From Microbacterium maritypicum MF109 (lineage in GTDB: Bacteria > Actinomycetota > Actinomycetes > Actinomycetales > Microbacteriaceae): a stretch of DNA of 64,000 nt. The position numbers and the translations under genes were made by a program. The notes below the pieces were generated by a model that was given only the letters and a program-made list of their open reading frames with translations, searched no databases and was not told where the DNA came from. Positions 21,190 through 29,001 of this stretch are shown piece by piece. Numbering within the stretch: the stretch's first letter is position 1; the number at the start of each line of letters is the position of its first letter. Location: positions 1 to 64,000 of the forward strand of contig NZ_ATAO01000057.1 in NCBI RefSeq assembly GCF_000455825.1, written 5' to 3'.

Positions 21190-21474
21190 ATGTCTGAACT
21201 TCCGGATCCGCGTTTCATGCTGAATCGCATCACGGCGTCGGAATGGGTGATCAACGACCTTCGATACTCGCCCAACGACCCGCGCCATGTCGTCGCGTGC
21301 GTGTACGAACTCGCCGAGACCGAGGTCGAGGTGACCTGGCTGCGTGACCTGCCACTCGCCACGCGTTATGGAACCGCATTCGAGGTGCTCGAGGATGTCG
21401 AGAGGATGCGTGGTTCGAGCAGGGCCACACGTCCGATCTCCATCCCCCATCGGCCGCCGCTGCTGGCGACCTAG
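21190..21474 (+). CDS. Small protein of unknown function
   Basis: 94-aa soluble protein, not recognised. It has alternating hydrophobic and charged strands (CVYELAETEVEVTWLRDLPLA), which suggests a small alpha/beta fold, and a proline-rich tail. The ATG at 21190 is preceded by GGAGGG. It stands alone between the Lrp-type regulator gene and a strong terminator. Confidence 0.65.
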   Translation: MSELPDPRFMLNRITASEWVINDLRYSPNDPRHVVACVYELAETEVEVTWLRDLPLATRYGTAFEVLEDVERMRGSSRATRPISIPHRPPLLAT

Positions 21475-21502
21475 TCATCCCGCGGCACGGACAGCGAACG
21501 AA

Positions 21503-21539
21503 GAAGCGCACCTCCTCGATCTCCGAGGGGGTGCGCTTC
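21503..21539. terminator. Bidirectional terminator hairpin
   Basis: A stem of about 16 bp (21503-21518 with 21524-21539) separates the convergent 94-aa and CueP genes. The tails are only moderately T-rich (TTCCTC on the plus strand), as is common in high-GC actinobacteria. Confidence 0.7.
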
Positions 21540-21580
21540 CTCCGTGCCGCGCTGCGGAGCTCAGGCGGCCACGTGCGGGA

Positions 21581-22231
21581 TCACAGCAGCTGCAGATCGG
21601 TCACGCACGTGCGATCGTCCGGCGACGTGGTCGACAGCGGCACGGTGCCCGTCAGGCCGGCGCTCTCGACGGTCAGCGTCGCCTCGATTCCCCGAGGCAC
21701 CCAGACGCCGGTGAACCCGTTGTCGTGGGTGCGGCGCATCTCGTCGATGAGCACCGTCCCGTCGTCGGCGGTGAGGGCGATGCGCATCTCGGTGTCGGAG
21801 AGCTCGCCGACGCACGTCGTGAGGCTGTGGAAATGGCACTCGTGGGTCTGTTCGCGGAATGGTGCGATCGAGATGTACACCGCGTCGTCGGGCATCGGCA
21901 GCCGATTCTCCCGGCCGCTGGTGTCACGCAGCAGGAGCGCGTCGGGTTCGACGGATGCGAGGAGATCGTCCGGGCGGTCCGCCACGGGCATCGCGTCGAG
22001 TCGTTCGATCACCTCGCCGACGTCGAGCCCGGCGAGGTCGTGCGCGGCGAGCAGGTCCTGCGCCGACGCCACCGAGTCGACGTCGGCGGGGGAGACGGCG
22101 GGCGCGCACCCGGACAGGGCGATTCCGGCGACGGCCAACGCGGCGAGCCCTGCGGACAGCCTCCGTCGTCGGGGTGATGGGGAGACAGCGGGAGAGGCGG
22201 GAGACGTGGTGGAGGGGAGGGGATGGTTCAT
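21581..22231 (-). CDS. cueP: CueP-type copper-binding lipoprotein
   Basis: 216-aa lipoprotein: a long hydrophilic N-terminus, a hydrophobic segment and a lipobox ending SGC near residue 43. The mature part carries the CueP motif C-x-FHSLTTC-x-GEL and a third cysteine near the C-terminus (DRTC). In Salmonella, CueP is the periplasmic copper protein that replaces the CusCFBA exporter; in this Gram-positive it would sit on the outer membrane face. It is the last gene of a minus-strand set with DUF305 and DUF6153 genes. The family assignment rests on the cysteine motif and the flanking sequence. Confidence 0.85.
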   Translation of the reverse strand: MNHPLPSTTSPASPAVSPSPRRRRLSAGLAALAVAGIALSGCAPAVSPADVDSVASAQDLLAAHDLAGLDVGEVIERLDAMPVADRPDDLLASVEPDALLLRDTSGRENRLPMPDDAVYISIAPFREQTHECHFHSLTTCVGELSDTEMRIALTADDGTVLIDEMRRTHDNGFTGVWVPRGIEATLTVESAGLTGTVPLSTTSPDDRTCVTDLQLL

Positions 22232-22302
22232 GGGGACGGTCCTTCGTACGAGGTGGGGTCGGTGTCGGGCCGGGATACGCCGACACCGACCCCGGAATGG
22301 GT

Positions 22303-22908
22303 TCAGAGGGTGGAGAGGAGGTCGTTCATCTCCTGGATCTCCTCGGTCTGCGCGTCGATGATCGTCTGGGCGAGTTCGATCGCTTCCGGATCGCTCCCGC
22401 CGTCGACCTCCGCCCGCGCCATCTCGATGGCTCCCTCGTGGTGCACGATCATCTGGTCGAGGAACAGGCGCGACGCTTCGGGACCGTCGGCGGAGCGGAG
22501 CGCGGCGAGGTCGTCGTCGCTCATCATCCCGTCGCCGTGGTCCATCCCGTTCGCGTCGCGGTCGTCGGAGCCGATGCCCCAATCGTCCAACCAGCCCTCG
22601 AGCTGTTCGATCTCCGGACCCTGCGCGGCCTTGATCCGCTGGGCGAGTTCGGCCACCTCGGGGTCGATCCCCTCCACGCCGAGCACGATGTCGCTCATCT
22701 CGATCGCCTGTTCGTGGTGCACGATCATCATCGAGGCGAACATGACGTCGGCATCGTTGACGTCGGCATCGCTCATGCCGGCCGATGGTGACGACGAGCT
22801 GTGGTCCATGCCGGGCATGGAAGCGTCGTCGGTGCCGGTCGCGCAGCCGGACAGCAGCAGAACGGCGGACAGGGTGAGTGCGGCTGTTGCCGCAGCACGA
22901 ATCTTCAT
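22303..22908 (-). CDS. DUF305 lipoprotein
   Basis: 201-aa lipoprotein with a signal peptide ending LLLSGC. Two copies of the DUF305 helical-pair motif follow: MIVHHEQAIEMSDI and MIVHHEGAIEMARA, each HH-x-x-A-I-E-M. A Met/His/Ser-rich linker (MPGMDHSSSS) follows the lipid site. The family is linked to copper handling (CopM type). GGAGAA precedes the ATG. It lies 71 nt upstream of cueP in the same direction. Confidence 0.92.
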   Translation of the reverse strand: MKIRAAATAALTLSAVLLLSGCATGTDDASMPGMDHSSSSPSAGMSDADVNDADVMFASMMIVHHEQAIEMSDIVLGVEGIDPEVAELAQRIKAAQGPEIEQLEGWLDDWGIGSDDRDANGMDHGDGMMSDDDLAALRSADGPEASRLFLDQMIVHHEGAIEMARAEVDGGSDPEAIELAQTIIDAQTEEIQEMNDLLSTL

Positions 22909-23014
22909 GGGTGTGTTCTCCAAATACGCATAGTCGTTGCGCACACGCCGGACGGCGGCGCGCGAGGGTGAGAGGCCTGGAGCCGTGGCGCGAGAGCACG
23001 GGCTCGACGGCTGC

Positions 23015-23488
23015 TCAGGTGCGACTGATGCAGAGAACGTGCAGAGAAGGGGCGCGGGGGAGGACCCGCGCGGCCAGGACCTCGAGAAGGGGCGAGCGGA
23101 GGAGCATCGCCGTCCAGCCGCGAAGCATTCCAGGCGCGATGAGGAGCACGAGGGCGAGGAGGAGCGCGAGGACGCACATCATCGCCATGCCGGCGTGATC
23201 ATCGGTGCCGCAGCCTGCGCAGGACATCGCGGTCGTGCCGGACGGGTCTTCGGACGGGAGCGCCTGCACCTGCGCTGTGCCGTGATGCGCGGATACCGGC
23301 TCGGACACGGTCATCACCGCCGAAATCGCCGCCGCCGGAGTGTCGGCCGCCGCAGTGCCGTGCAGATTCAGGGTGTGCATCCCCAGCAGCCCCAGGATGA
23401 CTGCGGCGACGAGGAGCACGCCCGACAGCACACCCCGGAAGACGCTCGATGAGCCTCTTCCGGACCACGTCGCCGCCACCGGTGCCAT
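23015..23488 (-). CDS. DUF6153 membrane protein
   Basis: 157-aa protein with two hydrophobic segments (about residues 20-40 and 105-125), linked by an extracytoplasmic loop containing CAGC and D-H-A-G-M-A-M-M. These Cys, His and Met residues suggest soft-metal contact. The protein resembles the actinobacterial DUF6153 family, which is often near DUF305 genes. It lies 106 nt upstream of the DUF305 gene and probably shares its transcript. Confidence 0.75.
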   Translation of the reverse strand: MAPVAATWSGRGSSSVFRGVLSGVLLVAAVILGLLGMHTLNLHGTAAADTPAAAISAVMTVSEPVSAHHGTAQVQALPSEDPSGTTAMSCAGCGTDDHAGMAMMCVLALLLALVLLIAPGMLRGWTAMLLRSPLLEVLAARVLPRAPSLHVLCISRT

Positions 23489-23553
23489 GAGAGCAAGTCT
23501 ACGGGGCGCGGGTGACGGCGACCGGTGCGCTGCGGGCCGGCGAGGGTGTGCAG

Positions 23554-23751
23554 TCAGATGTCGGGGCCGTCGTCGTGCTCGTCCGCGCCGGCCGCGACGC
23601 GGTCGGCCTCGGCGCTGTCGACGAGCGCGTCATCGACATCCGGATCGAGAACACGCTCGCCGTCGACCTCCCTCGTCGGCACACCCGTCGGGTCGGTCGG
23701 GTCGTCGTCATGGGGGAGCGGGGGAACCGGGGGAATGATCGGGTTCGACAT
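23554..23751 (-). CDS. Small acidic protein
   Basis: 65-aa protein that begins MSNPIIPPVPPLPHDDDP and is Asp/Glu-rich throughout (D-P-D-V-D-D-A-L-V-D). It is probably disordered and has no recognisable domain. AAAGGA precedes the ATG at 23751. It is 65 nt upstream of the DUF6153 gene; whether it belongs to that transcript is unclear. Confidence 0.6.
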   Translation of the reverse strand: MSNPIIPPVPPLPHDDDPTDPTGVPTREVDGERVLDPDVDDALVDSAEADRVAAGADEHDDGPDI

Positions 23752-23861
23752 GATCGCATCCTTTCGTCGAGATGGGTTCACGGTAGAACGCGGGGCGTGC
23801 GGTCGGAATCGGGTTGACGCTCGTGCAGACGCGCGCTAGCGCGGTTGATCCGGCGCGGTCA

Positions 23862-24479
23862 TCAGGCAGGGCGAGGGTGATAGACCGATTGGGCCTCTAC
23901 GGCTGCGGTGCCGAAATCACCGTCTGCATTGATGACGTGGCCGCGAGCCAGCGTGAGTCCGGTGGCCCGGCCTCGTCCTTTGAGCACGGCGCCGCGCAGG
24001 TCAGGATCGGGGTCGCGGTGGCTCCCGCCGCTCGCGAGCGCGACGTTCACCGCCGTGACATCGCCGAGGATCTGCGATCCATCGCCCAGAGTGGAAGCGC
24101 CGGCGAGGTCGATCCTCCCGATCAGACGCACCCGGTTGCCGATCGTGATCACGGAATCGGAACGGTTCGCGAGCAGAGCCACCGCATGCGGGCCGAACTC
24201 GTTGTCGGTGCCGATGCTCACGCGTCCGCCGGCGGTCGCCTCGATTCGGGTGCCCTCGAAGAAGCGGTTGTCGTCACCGATGAGGAGAGTGCCGGGGTCG
24301 GCGTCGATGCGGACGTTCGGACAGAACACATTGCCGGTCCCGATCTCGGCGTGCGCGGAGAGGAGGGCGGAGAAAGGATCGAGGAAGACGTTGAGGTCGT
24401 CCGCGATGAGCTGGCTCACCGTCCGATATCCCCGCGACGCACGCACACGATCCGCGTAGCCCAGGGGCGCGTGCGTCAT
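23862..24479 (-). CDS. Left-handed beta-helix (hexapeptide-repeat-like) protein
   Basis: 205-aa protein. From residue 45 onward it shows the periodic I-G-x-x-N pattern of left-handed beta-helix proteins (EIGTGNVF, LIGDDNRF, SIGTDNEFG, TIGNRVRLIG). Such folds occur in acyltransferases and carbonic anhydrases, but I see no acyltransferase catalytic histidine motif. The N-terminus (GYADRVRASRGYRTV) is helical. Its function is unknown. It lies just past the terminator of the tRNA gene. Confidence 0.7.
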   Translation of the reverse strand: MTHAPLGYADRVRASRGYRTVSQLIADDLNVFLDPFSALLSAHAEIGTGNVFCPNVRIDADPGTLLIGDDNRFFEGTRIEATAGGRVSIGTDNEFGPHAVALLANRSDSVITIGNRVRLIGRIDLAGASTLGDGSQILGDVTAVNVALASGGSHRDPDPDLRGAVLKGRGRATGLTLARGHVINADGDFGTAAVEAQSVYHPRPA

Positions 24480-24512
24480 GGTGCCTCCTGGTCACTACCG
24501 CGTGAGACGAAG

Positions 24513-24538
24513 AAAGCCCCCGGAGAACCGGGGGCTTT
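24513..24538. terminator. Bidirectional terminator after tRNA-Ala
   Basis: AAAGCCCCCGG and its exact complement form an 11-bp stem with a 4-nt loop and a T5 run on the plus strand. It lies 6 nt downstream of the minus-strand tRNA, so it should end that transcript. Confidence 0.8.
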
Positions 24539-24543
24539 TTCTG

Positions 24544-24616
24544 TGGACCTGAGGGGACTCGAACCCCTGACCCCCTGCATGCCATGCAGGTGCGCTACCA
24601 GCTGCGCCACAGGCCC
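24544..24616 (-). tRNA. tRNA-Ala (anticodon GGC)
   Basis: The 73-nt sequence folds into a full cloverleaf. The acceptor stem is GGGCCTG with CAGGTCC (one G-U pair), the anticodon loop ATGGCAT lies in a CCTGC/GCAGG stem, and the T-arm loop is TTCGAGT. The anticodon GGC reads GCC, the most used alanine codon in high-GC genomes. The CCA end is not encoded. A TACTCT hexamer on the minus strand at 24652-24657 could be its -10 box. Confidence 0.97.
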
Positions 24617-24762
24617 AGACGCTGTTCCGGACCAGCCGGAGCAACTTGAAAAGAGTACTACACGAATCGACGCGAACACCAATCGGGGCGGGCATCCCGG
24701 GCGCGTCACAGTGGAGTGCGGAGGGGAGGAACAAGCGCGCGGCGCCGGGCGTTGAAACCGGC

Positions 24763-25833
24763 GTGAGCATCCTCGACAGTCTGGTGATCGGCGCAGGGCA
24801 GGCCGGCCTCTCGGCATCCTTCCACCTCTCGAGGCTGGGTATCTCGCATGTGGTTCTCGACGCCGACGGACAGCCCGGCGGCGCCTGGCAGCACCGGTGG
24901 AACGCGCTGACGATGCGCGATGTGCACGGCGTCGCCGAACTGCCCGGCGACACACCGCCGCCCCGCGACGGTGCACGCGCCAACGAGGCCGTGCCCGCAT
25001 ACTTCGCGCGATACGAGAAGACGCACGAACTCCCGGTGCTCCGCCCCGTGCACGTCGAGCGCGTCGAGGACCACGAGGGTCTTCTCGTCGTGCGGGCACG
25101 TGAGGGGGAGTGGACGACCCGCACCCTCGTGAATGCGACCGGCACCTGGACGCATCCGTTCCTCCCGCACTTCCCCGGCATGGAGACGTTCGTCGGTGAA
25201 CAGCTGCACACCGTGGACTACCCGGGGCCCGAGCACTTCATCGGCAAGCGGGTGCTCGTCGTGGGCGGGGGAGCGTCGGCCGTGCAGTTCCTCGGGGCGC
25301 TGGCGCCGATCACCGACACCCTGTGGGTGACCCGGCGCGAACCGGTGTGGCGCCATGACGACTTCACGCCGGAAGCGGGAGCCGCAGCCGTCGCCCTCGT
25401 GGAGCAGCGCGTCGCGGCCGGTCTCCCTCCGGAGAGCGTGGTCAGCGTCACCGGACTCATGCTCCGCCCGCAGGAGCGGGAGGCCGAGCGTCTGGGTGCC
25501 TACGCCGACCGGCGCCCCCTGTTCGAACGGATCGAACCCGACGGCGTGCGCTGGGCAGACGGCAGCTTCGAGCAGCTCGACGTCATCCTGTGGGCCACCG
25601 GCTTCCGCCCTGCGATCAGTCACCTCGCCCCTCTGCACCTGCGCAGTGCGGCCGGGGGCATCCAGCTCGACCGAAACGGTCGAGGTACGACGGCGGTCGC
25701 AGACCCCCGCGTGCAGTTGGTCGGCTACGGGCCGTCGGCGAGCACGATCGGCGCCAATCGTGCTGGTCGCTCGGCGGCGAAGGGAGTGCAGCGCGCGCTG
25801 CAGTCTGCAGGCGTGCGCATCACCAGCGGTTGA
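24763..25833 (+). CDS. FAD/NAD(P)-binding monooxygenase-like flavoprotein
   Basis: 356-aa protein with two dinucleotide-binding folds: the FAD site GAGQAG near residue 10 and the NAD(P) site VVGGGASAVQ near residue 168. The overall pattern, with WRWNAL-like (HRWNALTM) and ATGTW segments, is that of flavin-containing monooxygenases and YpdA-like reductases. The substrate is unknown. The GTG at 24763 is chosen as the point where family homology begins; there is no clear ribosome-binding site. Its last 14 bp overlap the convergent DUF2804 gene. Confidence 0.85.
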   Translation: MSILDSLVIGAGQAGLSASFHLSRLGISHVVLDADGQPGGAWQHRWNALTMRDVHGVAELPGDTPPPRDGARANEAVPAYFARYEKTHELPVLRPVHVERVEDHEGLLVVRAREGEWTTRTLVNATGTWTHPFLPHFPGMETFVGEQLHTVDYPGPEHFIGKRVLVVGGGASAVQFLGALAPITDTLWVTRREPVWRHDDFTPEAGAAAVALVEQRVAAGLPPESVVSVTGLMLRPQEREAERLGAYADRRPLFERIEPDGVRWADGSFEQLDVILWATGFRPAISHLAPLHLRSAAGGIQLDRNGRGTTAVADPRVQLVGYGPSASTIGANRAGRSAAKGVQRALQSAGVRITSG

Positions 25834-26842
25834 GCACCTCCTCCGCGAATCCCTCGATGCCGTCGACGCGCACCCGCGTTCCGTTCTCGTCGCGCACCCA
25901 GCCGGTCCAGACACCGAACAGTTGATCGGTCCGGCTCGAGATCACCAGCGCGTTCGTGTGCGAGTGCTTGTCGTAGAACGGGGTGAACACGAGGTCGGCG
26001 CTCGTCCCGTGCACGTGCCACGGACGCATGAAATGTTCGGAGTCGTAATCCCACACGAGCTCTTCACTGATCTTCGACAGCCGACCGTCGACGAGCAGCG
26101 CGTTCTCCGTGGCACCCGAGCCGTCGGTCCACTTCGCACCGAGCTGCAGCCCGATGACGCGGCCGTCGACGACACCGCTGGCCGCAGCCCAGTTCCAGCG
26201 CACGCGATACGGCCAGCGCCCGCGACCGTGGTCCAGTACGGCCCAGCTTCCGGTCGGCACCTCGTGCGCCACTCCGTCCACGGTCACTGTTCCGGTGGCC
26301 GGGCGTGCCACATCTTTGACCGTGTACTGGAAATGGGGGATCTCGTCGCCGAGGCGCCACGGCACGACGACACCGAGCGACTCGTGTGCCTCCAGGCGAC
26401 CAGCCAGCAGGTCGATCGAGACGCGGGGGGTGGAGGCGCGCAGGCGTGTTCCGTCGAAGGCCTCGTCGATGTCGACGGTGATCCGACGCGTGCGCGCGCG
26501 GGCGGGCCCCGCGCCGAGAGACGACGGGAGCGTCGCGCTGCGCCCTCCCGGCGAGATCACCGTCGTGTCGATGTCGTCACCGGTCGCGCGATCGAGCACC
26601 CACAACTCGTGCAGAGCCATGTAGTCGACGCACGAGACCGTGACGGCGACGATGTGCGACGGCGTCATCACGTTCCAGTACTCCCACCGCTTGTTGCGCC
26701 CCCAGTGGCCGCGGCCGGGGATACCCGAGGTGTCGTGAACCGGTGTGCGCGACCAGCCGAGAGCCTCCCGGTTCAGCATCCCGGTGGGCGTGGTGAGAGA
26801 TACATGCGCGGTGATCTCGCGCTCGATCAGCGGTGTGGGCAT
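25820..26842 (-). CDS. DUF2804 family protein
   Basis: 340-aa protein of the DUF2804 family, recognised from EREITAHVSLTTPTGMLN near the start, the NKRWEYW motif and the N-W-A-A-A-S-G region. It looks like a soluble beta-rich protein. The function is unknown; related fungal and bacterial proteins have lipocalin-like beta-barrels. The ATG at 26842 is preceded by CAGGA. It is monocistronic and converges on the flavoprotein gene. Confidence 0.85.
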   Translation of the reverse strand: MPTPLIEREITAHVSLTTPTGMLNREALGWSRTPVHDTSGIPGRGHWGRNKRWEYWNVMTPSHIVAVTVSCVDYMALHELWVLDRATGDDIDTTVISPGGRSATLPSSLGAGPARARTRRITVDIDEAFDGTRLRASTPRVSIDLLAGRLEAHESLGVVVPWRLGDEIPHFQYTVKDVARPATGTVTVDGVAHEVPTGSWAVLDHGRGRWPYRVRWNWAAASGVVDGRVIGLQLGAKWTDGSGATENALLVDGRLSKISEELVWDYDSEHFMRPWHVHGTSADLVFTPFYDKHSHTNALVISSRTDQLFGVWTGWVRDENGTRVRVDGIEGFAEEVLNRW

Positions 26843-26944
26843 CGTCGTCCTGCTGTCCGGAGGGACACCGTCTCGGGTCGGTGTCGTTGCCCTGAGTGTA
26901 GAGGACCGGGCGACGAACGGCGGGGGTCCTGTGGGAAAACCGTG

Positions 26945-26974
26945 TTCGGGTCGAGATCGGCTCCTGGCTACGCT
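26945..26974 (+). promoter_or_regulatory. Leaderless promoter of the 26981 gene
   Basis: TTCGGG at 26945-26950 and TACGCT at 26969-26974 are separated by 18 bp, and the -10 ends 6 nt before the ATG. GAGGGC touches the ATG, too close to act as a ribosome-binding site. Confidence 0.5.
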
Positions 26975-26980
26975 GAGGGC

Positions 26981-27772
26981 ATGCTCCGCATCCTGCTCTT
27001 CGTCGTCTGGCTGCTGCTGTCCGCCTGGCTCGTGGTCTGGGTCGGGGAGGGACTTTTCGGCGTCGATCAGAGACAGTCGAGCCTTCCGTTCTCGGGAGAG
27101 GACACACTGGGCGCTCCGATCATCATCGGTGTGGCGTGGGGTCTGCTGCTGACCTTCGGCGGGGTCCTGTCGGGGCTCGGGCGCCGTAAGCGGGTGCGCG
27201 GAGAGACGCAGATCGGAGTGGGCACGATCGTCGAGGTCGCGCGCACCGGTCTCACCGTCAACGACGTGCCGCAGTACGACCTGTTCATCCGGGTGACACC
27301 GAGCACCGCAGAGGAGTTCATCGCGCAGCTGCGCATGCTGGTCGACGCCTCCGATCTCGCCGGCCTGCAGATCGGGCTCCCGGTACCCGTGCGGTACAGC
27401 CTCACGGACCAGGACACGGTGGAGCTCGCCGACCTGGACGACCCCGCGGTGCGGGACGCGATGCTGCAATGGCGGATCGAACGGGGGCTGATCGATCCGC
27501 GGCAGGTGCGGGCGCGCACGAGCGGCACCCCGGTGACGGCATCCGTGCTCGAGGTGCGACCGACGGGGCGGCGTCGTGAGGGGCAGAGCGAGCTCGCCCT
27601 GCGCGTGCTGATGGCGCCGGAGGGAGCGGCGACCTGGGAAGCGGACACCACGGTCTTCGTGTACCCGCAGGCCATTCCGCACCTGCAGGTCGGAGCCCCG
27701 GTCTGGGCGTTCTATCGGCGTGAGGACCCGCAGACCGTCGCCGTGACGATCGAGAAGGAGGAGGGGCGATGA
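26981..27772 (+). CDS. Membrane protein of unknown function
   Basis: 263-aa protein with two N-terminal hydrophobic segments (about residues 3-22 and 45-65), then a soluble domain of about 190 residues containing two OB-like or beta-barrel-like halves (GTIVEVARTG and GTPVTASVLEVRPTG). The repeated pattern suggests an internal duplication. I do not recognise the family with certainty. It overlaps the next membrane protein gene by 4 nt (ATGA), so the two products probably act together. Confidence 0.75.
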   Translation: MLRILLFVVWLLLSAWLVVWVGEGLFGVDQRQSSLPFSGEDTLGAPIIIGVAWGLLLTFGGVLSGLGRRKRVRGETQIGVGTIVEVARTGLTVNDVPQYDLFIRVTPSTAEEFIAQLRMLVDASDLAGLQIGLPVPVRYSLTDQDTVELADLDDPAVRDAMLQWRIERGLIDPRQVRARTSGTPVTASVLEVRPTGRRREGQSELALRVLMAPEGAATWEADTTVFVYPQAIPHLQVGAPVWAFYRREDPQTVAVTIEKEEGR

Positions 27773-28296
27773 ACCCGATGGACACGCTCATCTGGCTCGT
27801 GAACTTCCCGGCGTCGCACGGATACGCGATGGTGTTCATCGCCGGTTTCTCGATCCTCGGCCTGTTCGCGCTGTCGGCGCGGGGAGCGATGCCCGGCGGG
27901 GAGCTGCGGGCCATCCGCGAGCGGGAGGGGCTGCTGCGTGCGGATCAGCGTCCGCGAGGCCGCGTCGGGGGAGGAATCGTGCGCATCGGCGCGCGCATCC
28001 TCGCTTTCCTCATGCTCGCCTCCCTGGTGATCGGCATCCTCAGCCTCGCCGGCGTGCCCCTCACCCGTGCGTACATCTACGACAACGGTCGACCGACGGC
28101 GGCGACTCTGGATGGTGACTGGGTGACGTTCACGACGGCCGAAGGCGTCGAATACACGCTGGAGAGCAACTTCTTTACCCCCGCTGTGTATCCCGACCGC
28201 GACGCGTACATACCCGGCGGTCAGCTGATCGTCGTGCGCTACCTTTCGAGCCATCCACAGGCGTTCGTGATCGACAGCGACCAGACCCCGCGCTGA
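27769..28296 (+). CDS. Membrane protein of unknown function
   Basis: 175-aa protein with hydrophobic segments at about residues 18-38 and 72-95, then a C-terminal beta-rich soluble domain with V-x-F-x-T-A-E-G-V-E-Y-T-L. It is not recognised. It is coupled to the preceding membrane protein gene through an ATGA overlap. Confidence 0.75.
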   Translation: MNPMDTLIWLVNFPASHGYAMVFIAGFSILGLFALSARGAMPGGELRAIREREGLLRADQRPRGRVGGGIVRIGARILAFLMLASLVIGILSLAGVPLTRAYIYDNGRPTAATLDGDWVTFTTAEGVEYTLESNFFTPAVYPDRDAYIPGGQLIVVRYLSSHPQAFVIDSDQTPR

Positions 28297-28312
28297 GTGC
28301 GGAGGGGGCGCG

Positions 28313-28318
28313 TAGGGT
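28313..28318 (+). promoter_or_regulatory. Leaderless -10 box of the 28325 gene
   Basis: TAGGGT lies 6 nt before the ATG at 28325. The intervening GAAGGC could act as a weak ribosome-binding site if transcription starts further upstream. Confidence 0.45.
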
Positions 28319-28324
28319 GAAGGC

Positions 28325-28981
28325 ATGTCGCGAATCATCGTCTTCGGCGGCCACGGCCGCATCGCCCTCCTGCTCGCGCCGCTCCTCGTCGCACGGGGAG
28401 ACGAGGTGACCGGGGTGATCCGCAACCCTGACCATTCCTCCGATGTCGAAGCCGGCGGTGCGAAAGCGCTCGTCGCCGACATCGAGAACATGGATGTCGA
28501 GGCGCTCGCCGAGATCATCCGCGGTCATGACGCCGTCGTCTGGTCAGCCGGCGCCGGTGGCGGATCGGCCGAACGCACCTACGCGGTCGACCGCGACGCC
28601 GCGCAGCGTTCCATGGACGCGGCAGAACGCGCGGGCGTCCGACGGTACGTGATGGTGTCATGGCTCGGGTCCACCGCTGATCACGGTGTGCCGGAAGGCG
28701 ACTCCTTCTTCCCCTATGCAGACGCGAAGTGGGCTGCCGACGAGCACCTGCGTGGCACCGGTCTGGAGGGCACGATCCTCGCGCCGGGCACACTCACCTT
28801 CGACGATCCCACCGGTCGGATCCAGCTCGATCCGGACGGTCGTGGAGCTGTCGCGCGTGCCGACGTCGCTGCCGTGATCGCTGCGTCCCTGCACGAACCG
28901 TGCACGGTCGGGCGGACCATCCGCTTCGGGAACGGCGACGCCGACTCGGCGGTGCCGATCGCCGAGGCGCTGTCCTGCTGA
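28325..28981 (+). CDS. NAD(P)-binding Rossmann-fold protein (atypical SDR)
   Basis: 218-aa protein with N-terminal IIVFGGHGRIA, the glycine motif of NmrA/YwnB-type atypical short-chain dehydrogenases, and Y-A-D-A-K at the catalytic position. Related proteins act as NAD(P) sensors or epimerase-like reductases. The substrate is unknown. The glycoside hydrolase gene starts 20 nt later. Confidence 0.87.
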   Translation: MSRIIVFGGHGRIALLLAPLLVARGDEVTGVIRNPDHSSDVEAGGAKALVADIENMDVEALAEIIRGHDAVVWSAGAGGGSAERTYAVDRDAAQRSMDAAERAGVRRYVMVSWLGSTADHGVPEGDSFFPYADAKWAADEHLRGTGLEGTILAPGTLTFDDPTGRIQLDPDGRGAVARADVAAVIAASLHEPCTVGRTIRFGNGDADSAVPIAEALSC

Positions 28982-29001
28982 GACACGCCACTTCGCGCGA
29001 C

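Noticed and set aside
25355..26980. A long plus-strand frame joined to the 263-aa membrane protein
   Set aside because: Most of it lies opposite the DUF2804 gene or in a wrong frame of the flavoprotein. Only the part from 26981 has membrane-protein character.
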